The notes beneath the pieces were generated by a model, which worked only from the letters and a program-made list of their open reading frames with translations, ran no database searches and was not told the DNA's origin. Position numbers and translations under genes: made by a program. Below, one piece after another: positions 1-5,355 of a stretch of DNA of 5,415 nt (positions within the stretch are counted from its first letter, which is position 1; each line of letters begins with the position of its first letter). The DNA lies in assembly GCA_964550635.1 (NCBI GenBank), contig CAZJZV010000032.1, positions 1-5,415 on the forward strand, in the 5' to 3' direction. This DNA comes from RGIG4097 sp964550635 (GTDB lineage: Bacteria; Bacillota; Clostridia; Christensenellales; CAG-917).

Positions 1-180
1 AGGGTTTTACCCTCAAATTAAAAACCACCAGTTGAACTGGTGGATTTTTATTTTAGTGATTTTCTTTGATTTTTCAAAGACTTGTGTTGCCTGAACGATA
101 GCGATATTGTTGTGCTATGCGCGGTGTCGTCAAGGGGGGTTAATACGAAACGCAACCGATAGCGATTTGTGAAAAAGGGT
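1..180. other. Intergenic region without a convincing gene
   Basis: I see no gene in this stretch. Reading frames entering from the left edge close quickly or run straight through the hairpin at 25-43, and none has a ribosome site or recognisable protein. It does contain several small structures. An AGGGT/ACCCT inverted repeat with a 3-nt loop lies at the very edge (1-13), followed by the terminator at 25-49. A TCTTTGA/TCAAAGA hairpin with a TTTT loop lies at 63-80. The 10-mer CGATAGCGAT occurs twice, at 96-105 and 157-166. The region most likely separates the minus-strand DUF2804 gene from a plus-strand gene that ends left of the window. Confidence 0.55.
25..49 (+). terminator. Intrinsic terminator, possibly bidirectional
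   Basis: The arms CCACCAGTT (25-33) and AACTGGTGG (35-43) are perfect complements around position 34; in RNA the innermost pairs would open to a loop of about five bases. The stem is followed by ATTTTTATTTT, which fits termination of plus-strand transcription from a gene outside the window. The left flank is A-rich, so it could also act on the minus strand as a backup behind the terminator at 181-209. Confidence 0.7.
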
Positions 181-209
181 AAAAATAAGGCGCGACGGTT
201 GGTCGCGCC
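181..209 (-). terminator. Intrinsic terminator of the minus-strand DUF2804 gene
   Basis: The arms GGCGCGAC (189-196) and GTCGCGCC (202-209) form a perfect 8-bp, GC-rich stem with a 5-nt loop. Read on the minus strand, the stem begins 8 nt after the TAA stop of the DUF2804 gene and is followed by TTATTTTT, a classic U-tract. The plus strand has no such tract beyond the stem, so the signal is directional. Confidence 0.85.
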
Positions 210-217
210 AAGTGTTT

Positions 218-1315
218 TTACACTCTTGTTGTACGGTCTTCCGCAATGCCCGCCATTCCGTCGAGCACGTATTTCTTGCCGTTCGGGTCGGTCACGTATC
301 CCGACACTTTGCCGTAGGACAGTTCGTAGTAGACGTCCACGACAAGCACGTGTATGGGCATATAGAACGCGTCGCCGATGGTGTAGGTCAAGTTGACGAT
401 TTGTCCGCCCGTCGCTTCGTCCACGACTTGCCATTCTTTTGCCTTTCTCTTGTTGCCCTTATGCTTGAAAATCACAGGGGGCATAGGGTAGGATTTGCCT
501 TCGCACCAGATGACGTTTTCGTTGTAGGCGTCTTGGTCGACGGATTGATTTCTCGTGAGATTGAACGCAAAGTATTGTTCTTCGCCGTCGATTTGAGTCT
601 TGCCCATTGCGGTGAGCCAGTCGTAGTGCATTCTATAAGGATAATATCCCTTGTGGTCGTCGATGATGCCGACCGAGCGTTCGTTGGTGACGTACTTTTT
701 GCCGTTGACGGTGATAGTGCCCGTCGCCTTGAAAAAGTCCTTTTCGCTATAGAGCGGGTTTCTGAACGAGCCGTCCTTATTCTTTGCAAGGGGCATAACG
801 CCGTTTGCAAGGGGGGACACTCTGTCGAACTTCATATCGATTTCAAAGGTGCGTTTGCCGAATTTAGTGTAGCCTTTCGCGCTTGCCTTGCCGTTCATGA
901 AGTCGTTGTCGATACGATATTCGCTGCTTCCCGTCTTGAGATAGCAGTAGTCGTCAACTAGTTGAGACGCGACTTTCGAGCGTTTCACGGGGACGAAGTT
1001 GCGCCAAGACGTAACTTTTTGCGTCGCTTTGTCATACCATACGAAGATAGAAAAACCGATAGGTCCCATGATGTATACCGCACTGATGAGAGAGCCTTCG
1101 TCCATACTGACCTCGAACGCTTCCCATTCGGTCAAACGACTGCGCTTCATGAAGTCGGGCACAATTTTTCCGCAGGGCTTGTCTGCGTCCATAAGGTTGA
1201 GTTTCGGGAAAGGCTTGTCGAACGTGCCGAAATGCACTTTGCCGTTCTCGACGATTGCCGAAGGAGTGGGTGACGGATAACGTTTTTCTGATACTTTGTA
1301 AGGATATTCTGCCAT
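218..1315 (-). CDS. DUF2804 family protein (paralogue A)
   Basis: This gene encodes a 365-residue protein that I assign to the DUF2804 family from its central motif and overall pattern. Its biochemical role is unknown. The core is DDHKGYYPYRMHYDW (residues 219-233), followed by a conserved FNLTRNQSVDQDAYNEN stretch (251-267) and a C-terminal LDGMAGIAED (351-360). I see no signal peptide, lipobox or membrane segment, so it should be cytoplasmic. The sequence is rich in alternating hydrophobic and aromatic stretches with many tryptophans and tyrosines, suggesting a mainly beta-strand fold. The ATG at 1315 is preceded by AAGGGG (1322-1327) at 6-nt spacing, and a promoter lies upstream at 1348-1377. 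The gene is divergent to a second DUF2804 gene at 1499-2641; over the ungapped core (residues 187-283) I count about 60% identity with it. Length is in the usual range for the family and the frame is intact. A lipocalin-like fold is conceivable but not shown by the sequence. Confidence 0.9.
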   Translation of the reverse strand: MAEYPYKVSEKRYPSPTPSAIVENGKVHFGTFDKPFPKLNLMDADKPCGKIVPDFMKRSRLTEWEAFEVSMDEGSLISAVYIMGPIGFSIFVWYDKATQKVTSWRNFVPVKRSKVASQLVDDYCYLKTGSSEYRIDNDFMNGKASAKGYTKFGKRTFEIDMKFDRVSPLANGVMPLAKNKDGSFRNPLYSEKDFFKATGTITVNGKKYVTNERSVGIIDDHKGYYPYRMHYDWLTAMGKTQIDGEEQYFAFNLTRNQSVDQDAYNENVIWCEGKSYPMPPVIFKHKGNKRKAKEWQVVDEATGGQIVNLTYTIGDAFYMPIHVLVVDVYYELSYGKVSGYVTDPNGKKYVLDGMAGIAEDRTTRV

Positions 1316-1321
1316 AATACG

Positions 1322-1327
1322 CCCCTT
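1322..1327 (-). promoter_or_regulatory. Ribosome binding site of DUF2804 paralogue A
   Basis: On the minus strand AAGGGG lies 6 nt before the ATG at 1315. It is a partial match to AAGGAGG, weaker than the GGAGG sites of the other two genes in the window. Confidence 0.65.
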
Positions 1328-1331
1328 ATTC

Positions 1332-1353
1332 TATAGTTAATAACTAAACTATA
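1332..1353. promoter_or_regulatory. Inverted repeat, candidate operator over promoter A
   Basis: TATAGTT (1332-1338) and AACTATA (1347-1353) are perfect inverted repeats with an 8-nt spacer. Nested inside is a second palindrome, TAGTTA-A-TAACTA (1334-1346). The right arm coincides with the predicted -10 box of paralogue A, and the centre falls on its predicted transcription start. That is where a repressor dimer would block initiation. AT-rich palindromes of this general type are bound by MarR-like regulators, but no regulator gene is present here and the assignment to any family is a guess. In such AT-rich DNA a chance palindrome is possible. Confidence 0.4.
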
Positions 1354-1377
1354 TCATATAAGAATAAGCCATTGCAA
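1348..1377 (-). promoter_or_regulatory. Sigma-A type promoter of DUF2804 paralogue A
   Basis: On the minus strand TTGCAA (1372-1377) serves as -35 and TATAGT (1348-1353) as -10, separated by 18 nt. Transcription would start near 1341, giving a leader of about 26 nt that contains the AAGGGG ribosome site. Four of six -35 bases and five of six -10 bases match consensus. Confidence 0.6.
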
Positions 1378-1442
1378 TAGACGATTTTCCCAAAATGTTG
1401 AAAATGTCTACTTTAGTATAGATTTCTTTTTTGGATTGGATA

Positions 1443-1471
1443 TTGAAATCGAAAAATCCTTATTGTATAAT
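1443..1471 (+). promoter_or_regulatory. Sigma-A type promoter of DUF2804 paralogue B
   Basis: TTGAAA (1443-1448) and a perfect TATAAT (1466-1471) are separated by the ideal 17 nt. The predicted start is near 1478, leaving a short leader of about 20 nt before the ATG at 1499. The promoter decides the gene start: an in-frame TTG at 1436 lies upstream of the -35 box and so could not be on this transcript. Confidence 0.8.
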
Positions 1472-1486
1472 GAAAAAAAACGATAT

Positions 1487-1491
1487 GGAGG
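1487..1491 (+). promoter_or_regulatory. Ribosome binding site of DUF2804 paralogue B
   Basis: GGAGG lies 7 nt before the ATG at 1499, an optimal Shine-Dalgarno arrangement. It supports the 380-residue product over a 401-residue reading from the TTG at 1436. Confidence 0.85.
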
Positions 1492-1498
1492 AAAACAT

Positions 1499-2641
1499 AT
1501 GGGAGAATATAGCAAGTATATCGACAAAACTCGTCGCGCCGTCCCTACGCCCGTCAGTATGGTGGACGAAAACGGCAAGTGTATTTTCGGCACTTTCGAC
1601 AAGGAATTTGAGAAAATGGAACTTCTCAAAATCAAAAAGCCGACGAAAGCGCCGCAGTTTATGAATAGGCTCAAACTCACCCTCTGGGAAGCGACCGAAG
1701 TCCATCTCAAAAACGGCGTACTTCTTGCGGTCGTATGCGATATGGGCATTTTCGGCAAAACGCTCAATATCTTCTACGACAAACGCACCAAAAAGGTGTA
1801 TTGTTGGGACACCAACCTCAAGTCGAAAGACACCGTCATCGCGCCCAATCTCATCAACGGCTCGGTTGCGGAAGGCGAAACTCCCGTATCTCACGTCAAG
1901 TACGTCAACAATTTCCAAGACGGCAGATGCGATTTGAGCGGTAAACATACGGGCAAATGCCTTATCACCGTCCCGAGAAAAGGCAAAACCATCGTCCAAT
2001 CAATCAAGGAAAACTACGGCGAAGCAACGATCGAATACGATTTCAAGTTGAGCAGAATTTCATTGCCATGCGTCGCAAGCATACCCTTCGGCAAAAACCG
2101 CCCGCTTTATAGTCAAAAAGATTTCTTCAAGGCGGAAGGCAGACTCGTCATCAACGGCGAAGAAATGCTCACCGATGAGGATAGCACCGCAATCGTCGAC
2201 GACCACAGAGGTTATTATCCCCGTAGGGCGCACTACGACTGGGTTACCACTATGGGCAAGTGCAACGTCAACGGAGAAGAGAAGTGGCTCGCGTTCAATC
2301 TCACGAGAAACCAGTCCATAGACCAAGACAAATACAACGAAAATATCCTTTGGTTCGAAGGGAAAACGAGCATATTGCCCCCGATCACCTTCACGAGAAG
2401 CCCCGAAAGCGCGGACTTTGAAAATTACAGCGAATGGATCGTCCGCGACGAACACGATATGGTCAATCTCAAATTCAAAGTCTACAACATGAATCCGATG
2501 ATCATGCACGCACTCGTCGTCAATATCGACTACTACGTCGCATTCGGCGAACTCGAAGGCTACCTGCGCGACGAAGACGGCAACAAATACGTCCTTGACG
2601 GCATGATGGGCATGGGCGAAGACAAAACCCTACTTCTCTAA
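1499..2641 (+). CDS. DUF2804 family protein (paralogue B)
   Basis: This encodes a 380-residue DUF2804 protein of unknown function, paralogous to the divergent gene at 218-1315. The core motif reads DDHRGYYPRRAHYDW (residues 234-248), followed by FNLTRNQSIDQDKYNEN (266-282) and a C-terminal LDGMMGMGED (366-375). Compared with paralogue A, residues 202-298 align without gaps at about 60% identity. The middle (roughly 105-190) is more divergent and longer, with extra residues around KGKTIVQSIKENYGEA (161-176); this is the most likely place for a difference in ligand or partner. There is no signal peptide or membrane segment. The ATG at 1499 is chosen because GGAGG precedes it by 7 nt and a TTGAAA/TATAAT promoter lies between it and the alternative TTG at 1436. 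It is transcribed alone and ends at the shared terminator 2665-2699. The frame is intact, so both copies are probably functional. Confidence 0.9.
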   Translation: MGEYSKYIDKTRRAVPTPVSMVDENGKCIFGTFDKEFEKMELLKIKKPTKAPQFMNRLKLTLWEATEVHLKNGVLLAVVCDMGIFGKTLNIFYDKRTKKVYCWDTNLKSKDTVIAPNLINGSVAEGETPVSHVKYVNNFQDGRCDLSGKHTGKCLITVPRKGKTIVQSIKENYGEATIEYDFKLSRISLPCVASIPFGKNRPLYSQKDFFKAEGRLVINGEEMLTDEDSTAIVDDHRGYYPRRAHYDWVTTMGKCNVNGEEKWLAFNLTRNQSIDQDKYNENILWFEGKTSILPPITFTRSPESADFENYSEWIVRDEHDMVNLKFKVYNMNPMIMHALVVNIDYYVAFGELEGYLRDEDGNKYVLDGMMGMGEDKTLLL

Positions 2642-2664
2642 ACCGATCGCATTTATCTCAATCA

Positions 2665-2699
2665 AAAAAATAACACGGACATTCTCCGTGTTATTTTTT
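2665..2699. terminator. Bidirectional intrinsic terminator between convergent genes
   Basis: A perfect 15-bp stem (2665-2679 with 2685-2699) surrounds the loop CATTC. The GC-rich part is TAACACGGA/TCCGTGTTA, and the outer six pairs are A on the left and T on the right. This gives a U-tract in both directions, suiting the convergent arrangement: DUF2804 paralogue B ends 23 nt to the left and the lipoprotein gene ends 24 nt to the right. Confidence 0.9.
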
Positions 2700-2723
2700 A
2701 TCTGCATTGCTTGTTTTAGGGAT

Positions 2724-4694
2724 TTACTTTATATCAATCCATAGTGCCGGAACTATTCCGTTATAGGTGCATGAAACGCCACTTAGTTTGAATTTGCCTT
2801 CGTTGTCGATATAGCGTGTAGTACCAGGTTCGTTGTAAGGCGAACGCAGCCACCAAAGGCAAGTGCCTAGACCTTCACATATACCTTGGCTCTTTGCATA
2901 GTCGCTGCTATTAAACATACGCGCTTCGTCGCTTGTTAAATACGTTTTTACTTCTGCGTAAGAGAGCAAGAACACCTTGTCGCTTGTATTTTCACATACG
3001 TATGAGTTAGAACTATATCCCGTACTCGATACGCTGTTATCTACTGTAGTCGTCTGTATCAACGCCTTTTGGATATCGGTAAACGCTATATTGTAGAAGG
3101 TATCGTTGAGCCAAGAGCGTATTGTGCTTTCGGCATAATCGTTATACTCCCGACTTATTTCTCGACAGTCTATTGCTACGTCGCAAAGTAAGAACGCTTT
3201 GCCGTTGCTTTCCGTAAGTATTTGCCACTTGATAGGCTCGTACTTGAACCAATATACCGTGTTTGTATTATAGCCGTTATCGTCTTGCCGTGTAAAATCG
3301 AGGGTAGAGCTGTAAGCCGGTCCGTACGGACGATAGCCTGTAAAATATACACCGCGATATTTCTCGCCGGCGTTCTCGACGTCGACGTACCACATATAGT
3401 TACTTACGTTTCCGTTGACGTAATATCCGTAGGAAGTCCAACTTCTGCTGTTCGAGGAAGTGGGAAGAGTGCCCGCTTTGGTCGTCAGAGTCGATTTAAG
3501 AGTGCTATCAGTTACCTCGCTTTGAGGGTGGGTGCCGAAGTAGATCACGTTTCCGTGACGGCAGTATCCGCTTGCGCTTAAACCATGCACTTCTGCGCCA
3601 CACTTGGTGCAAATACAATTGTCGTTAGGAGTATGCGCTACTGCACTGCAGGTAGAGCAAATGCAATCGTCGTTAGGAGTATGCGTGACGGTACCGCACT
3701 TAGTGCAAACACAATCATCATAGGTATGCGACGTGCATTTTTCATATTTAGCGGTATAAGTCTTGTTCTCCGCCGGCATGGCAAAGGTGTAACTTAATTC
3801 TGCGGAAAGTTTGGTTTCGCCATCGTACCAACCGGTAAACGTATAACCGGTATATGCTTTTGCGGTAACGGTTACTTCTGAATTATAGTTATACTTTCCT
3901 TCCCCTGTTGCGCTACCGCCTTCCGTCGATTCATCAAGCGTTAAGGTATATTTGTTGATTGACCATCTCGGCGTCAAAGTAACTTGACGTGCATACCCCC
4001 AGTTATCGCAATAACCGTCTGCGTTAGTGACTTGTGTGCCAACGTTATACCAGCCTACAAAGGAATATCCTGTCTTTTGGGCAATAGGGAAGGTTTTGGA
4101 GCTATCGTAGGTTACCGTAACCGTGCTTTCCGAAACACTTTCATCGCTGCCTACGCTAAGAGTTACGTCGTAGGTATTTGCAGTTGCTTCGGGGTAAAGT
4201 TTGAGTACCGTTTTATTGGTTACAATGGTACCGTTCTCGCCAAAAACAAAATTTGTTTTTTCGCTTCCCTCATAATAATACCAGTTATTCACCGTATATC
4301 CCGTCGGATTATAGCGATATGGAGACGAGATTGTTTTGTTGTTGTCCATTTTGAAGGTGTTTATCACATCATTGTTAAGACCGTAGTACTCGACGGTAAC
4401 CGATATTTTACGATATATCGTCAAAGTATACACTTTTTTCTGCATACCGTCTGCGGACGCGACAAGAATGTAAAATACGTTTTCTCCATTGCTCAACACA
4501 CCGGAATCACTGTTTACTGCGATTTTAGAGGTTATCTCCGCTTGTCCGAGATTATCGTAGCACAACTTCCAAGTGGCATTGGTATCGTTGAGGACGACTT
4601 TATCGTTCATATCGACTTCGTCAATATTTTCTTCGACTACCATTGTTATCTCGGTGCCGTCTATCGAGGCGTTACTGACCGAGTCTATACGCAC
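2724..4694 (-). CDS. C-terminal part of split lipoprotein: InlB-like repeats, Cys repeats, DUF6273-like domain
   Basis: This 656-codon reading frame is in the same frame as the lipoprotein fragment at 4707-5033, separated only by a TGA and four codons. I read it as the remainder of one surface lipoprotein. Numbering from the GTG at 4694: a cadherin-like beta-sandwich-type segment ending in NVFYILVASADG...YTLTIYRK (about 1-97); a degenerate B-repeat (98-168); a repeat with GYSFVGWY and TLTPRW (173-244); a divergent InlB B-repeat with GYTFTGWYDG (246-318); three cysteine repeats of the type HTPNDDCICSTC (323-369); and a DUF6273-like C-terminal domain (about 377-656) with VIYFGTHPQSEV, YEPIKWQIL, a WWLRSP motif (614-619) and a closing VPALWIDIK. 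Such proteins are expected on the outer face of the membrane, perhaps binding carbohydrate or protein ligands, but the ligand is unknown. The GTG has no Shine-Dalgarno sequence before it, so this part would only be made if the TGA is read through or is absent in other strains. Confidence 0.8.
   Translation of the reverse strand: MRIDSVSNASIDGTEITMVVEENIDEVDMNDKVVLNDTNATWKLCYDNLGQAEITSKIAVNSDSGVLSNGENVFYILVASADGMQKKVYTLTIYRKISVTVEYYGLNNDVINTFKMDNNKTISSPYRYNPTGYTVNNWYYYEGSEKTNFVFGENGTIVTNKTVLKLYPEATANTYDVTLSVGSDESVSESTVTVTYDSSKTFPIAQKTGYSFVGWYNVGTQVTNADGYCDNWGYARQVTLTPRWSINKYTLTLDESTEGGSATGEGKYNYNSEVTVTAKAYTGYTFTGWYDGETKLSAELSYTFAMPAENKTYTAKYEKCTSHTYDDCVCTKCGTVTHTPNDDCICSTCSAVAHTPNDNCICTKCGAEVHGLSASGYCRHGNVIYFGTHPQSEVTDSTLKSTLTTKAGTLPTSSNSRSWTSYGYYVNGNVSNYMWYVDVENAGEKYRGVYFTGYRPYGPAYSSTLDFTRQDDNGYNTNTVYWFKYEPIKWQILTESNGKAFLLCDVAIDCREISREYNDYAESTIRSWLNDTFYNIAFTDIQKALIQTTTVDNSVSSTGYSSNSYVCENTSDKVFLLSYAEVKTYLTSDEARMFNSSDYAKSQGICEGLGTCLWWLRSPYNEPGTTRYIDNEGKFKLSGVSCTYNGIVPALWIDIK
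3588..3728 (-). repeat. Three tandem His/Cys repeats within the lipoprotein
   Basis: Three tandem units of 15, 16 and 16 residues follow the pattern H-T-(PN or Y)-D-D/N-C-x-C-x-x-C. A fourth, degenerate HGLSASGYCRHG follows. The 17-mer GTCGTTAGGAGTATGCG on the plus strand is identical at 3621-3637 and 3669-3685, exactly 48 nt apart, which points to recent duplication or gene conversion. Three cysteines and one histidine per unit suggest metal binding or disulphide cross-linking; the sequence does not distinguish these. Confidence 0.8.
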
Positions 4695-4706
4695 TTCGAC
4701 TTGATT

Positions 4707-4709
4707 TCA
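4707..4709 (-). other. In-frame TGA interrupting the lipoprotein gene
   Basis: On the minus strand the codons run TTA TAC GCC AAG TGA AAT CAA GTC, giving LYAK-stop-NQV, with the frame continuing open for 660 more codons. The InlB B-repeat normally ends LYAKW, so TGA replaces the expected TGG. All 28 other tryptophans I count in the window's genes are read from TGG, and the three complete gene ends outside this site use TAA, so a UGA-as-tryptophan code is not supported. Confidence 0.85.
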
Positions 4710-5033
4710 CTTGGCGTATAACGTGATATTGCTATTGACGACATCGGAATCAAAGTCCCATTCGCTTGCGAATGACGAATCCTTATACCAACCGTCAAAG
4801 GTATAATGATCTCTTGTAGGCTGTGTCGGGGCGGATATTTTTTCCCCTTTTGCCGCCTGAATATACGCGATGTCGCTACCGCCGTTGCTATTAAAAGTAA
4901 CGATGTACACAACGTCGGGTGTTGTGCCACCCGAATTACTCGGGTTGATGTTTTCGTTCCCGCTACAAGCGACCATGATAAAGCTCATGATAACCAACGC
5001 AACAAGCAACAAAACATAATTTTTCTTGCGCAT
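4707..5033 (-). CDS. N-terminal part of split InlB-repeat lipoprotein
   Basis: This encodes the first 108 residues of a secreted lipoprotein. Residues 1-23 are a lipoprotein signal: basic MRKKN, a hydrophobic core, and MVAC with the lipid-modified cysteine at 23. The -3 methionine is not the usual leucine, but the context is otherwise typical. A Ser/Asn/Gly-rich spacer follows (24-40), then one InlB B-repeat (Listeria-Bacteroides repeat) at about 41-108 with VTFNSNGG, YTFDGWYKD and NITLYAK. Translation stops at TGA where the repeat's last tryptophan is expected. The start at 5033 is chosen over an in-frame ATG at 5054 because GGAGG (5041-5045) lies 7 nt before it, inside what would be the longer reading. 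If the stop is real, only a membrane-anchored single repeat is made and the gene is best called a pseudogene spanning 2724-5033 (769 residues when intact). A sequencing error or a recent nonsense mutation are both possible. Confidence 0.8.
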   Translation of the reverse strand: MRKKNYVLLLVALVIMSFIMVACSGNENINPSNSGGTTPDVVYIVTFNSNGGSDIAYIQAAKGEKISAPTQPTRDHYTFDGWYKDSSFASEWDFDSDVVNSNITLYAK

Positions 5034-5040
5034 TTTTGCT

Positions 5041-5045
5041 CCTCC
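5041..5045 (-). promoter_or_regulatory. Ribosome binding site of the lipoprotein gene
   Basis: GGAGG on the minus strand lies 7 nt before the ATG at 5033. It fixes the lipoprotein start at MRKKNY and argues against the upstream ATG at 5054. Confidence 0.85.
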
Positions 5046-5048
5046 ATT

Positions 5049-5072
5049 ACTCAAAATCGGTCGTTTTTGAGT
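5049..5072 (-). promoter_or_regulatory. Leader hairpin next to the lipoprotein ribosome site
   Basis: ACTCAAAA and TTTTGAGT form a perfect 8-bp inverted repeat at the two ends of this 24-nt stretch, with a CG/CG pair possible inside across one T-T mismatch. It lies in the predicted leader, ending 3 nt before the GGAGG. It has no U-tract, so it is not a terminator. It could tune translation or mRNA stability, or be a DNA operator just downstream of the transcription start. Confidence 0.4.
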
Positions 5073-5095
5073 TATCCTTTTTTAATTCGTTTAAC

Positions 5096-5125
5096 ATTAT
5101 ATTAGTGATTTTTGCCTAATGTCAA
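5096..5125 (-). promoter_or_regulatory. Near-ideal sigma-A promoter of the lipoprotein gene
   Basis: On the minus strand TTGACA (5120-5125) and TATAAT (5096-5101) are both perfect consensus boxes, 18 nt apart. The predicted start is near 5089, giving a leader of about 56 nt that contains a hairpin and the GGAGG. The promoter appears strong although the gene behind it carries a premature stop. Confidence 0.85.
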
Positions 5126-5290
5126 CCTATTGTCATGGTTTCTTCCTGCTTTTTGATTGTTTTATTGTATATGTCACTCTGAACAGTAAAAAAGTCAAGA
5201 GCAAATAGAGATATTTCAAAATAAAATCAAAATCAACACAGCAGGGCAACCTGCCTTGCGGTCTTACGTATATATCAGAGTATAAGAAAA
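5126..5290. other. AT-rich intergenic spacer
   Basis: I see no gene in this spacer. The only notable element is GCAGG (5241-5245) and CCTGC (5250-5254) flanking GCAA, a 5-bp stem that on the plus strand would carry a GNRA-type tetraloop. On the minus strand it is followed by a loosely T-rich stretch and might be a decayed or weak terminator. A 29-codon plus-strand frame from the ATG near 5119 has no ribosome site and overlaps the lipoprotein -35 box, so I do not call it. Confidence 0.4.
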
Positions 5291-5319
5291 CACCCTGCAA
5301 GATTTTATCTTGCAGGGTG
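5291..5319 (-). terminator. Intrinsic terminator of the right-edge gene
   Basis: CACCCTGCAAGAT (5291-5303) and ATCTTGCAGGGTG (5307-5319) form a perfect 13-bp stem with a TTT loop. On the minus strand it is followed by TTTTCTTATA, a moderate U-tract, while the plus strand has none. It lies 36 nt after the stop of the partial gene at the right edge and insulates the lipoprotein promoter from it. Confidence 0.8.
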
Positions 5320-5355
5320 ACGTATTACTTAAGAGAATTTTTATTGCGATTAGTT

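Noticed and set aside
212..961. Long plus-strand open frame antisense to DUF2804 paralogue A
   Set aside because: It lies wholly opposite a well-supported gene, has no ribosome site and reads as low-complexity Val/Asp/Phe-rich sequence, the usual mirror of that gene's codon use.
1398..1419. TTGAAA at 1398 with TAGTAT at 1414 as a promoter for paralogue B
   Set aside because: The spacer is only 10 nt, too short, and a far better promoter with a 17-nt spacer lies at 1443-1471.
1436..1498. TTG at 1436 as start of DUF2804 paralogue B
   Set aside because: It lies upstream of the TTGAAA/TATAAT promoter and has no ribosome site; the ATG at 1499 has GGAGG at 7 nt and aligns with the start of the paralogue.
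4692..4694. GTG at 4694 as an independent start for the downstream lipoprotein part
   Set aside because: No Shine-Dalgarno sequence precedes it, no signal peptide follows, and it falls in the middle of the domain region of a continuous frame.
4680..4709. TGA as selenocysteine or as tryptophan in a variant code
   Set aside because: Downstream sequence offers only a 4-bp AGTC/GACT pairing, not a convincing SECIS-type stem, and the family expects Trp and not Cys here. All other tryptophans in the window use TGG, so a reassigned code is unlikely.
3984..4721. Plus-strand open frame of 245 codons antisense to the lipoprotein
   Set aside because: It is opposite the repeat-rich lipoprotein coding sequence, without promoter or ribosome site, and the minus-strand frame carries clear domain motifs.
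5031..5054. ATG at 5054 as the lipoprotein start
   Set aside because: The longer reading would translate through the GGAGG at 5041-5045 and place six extra residues before a typical basic signal-peptide start; the ATG at 5033 has ideal spacing.
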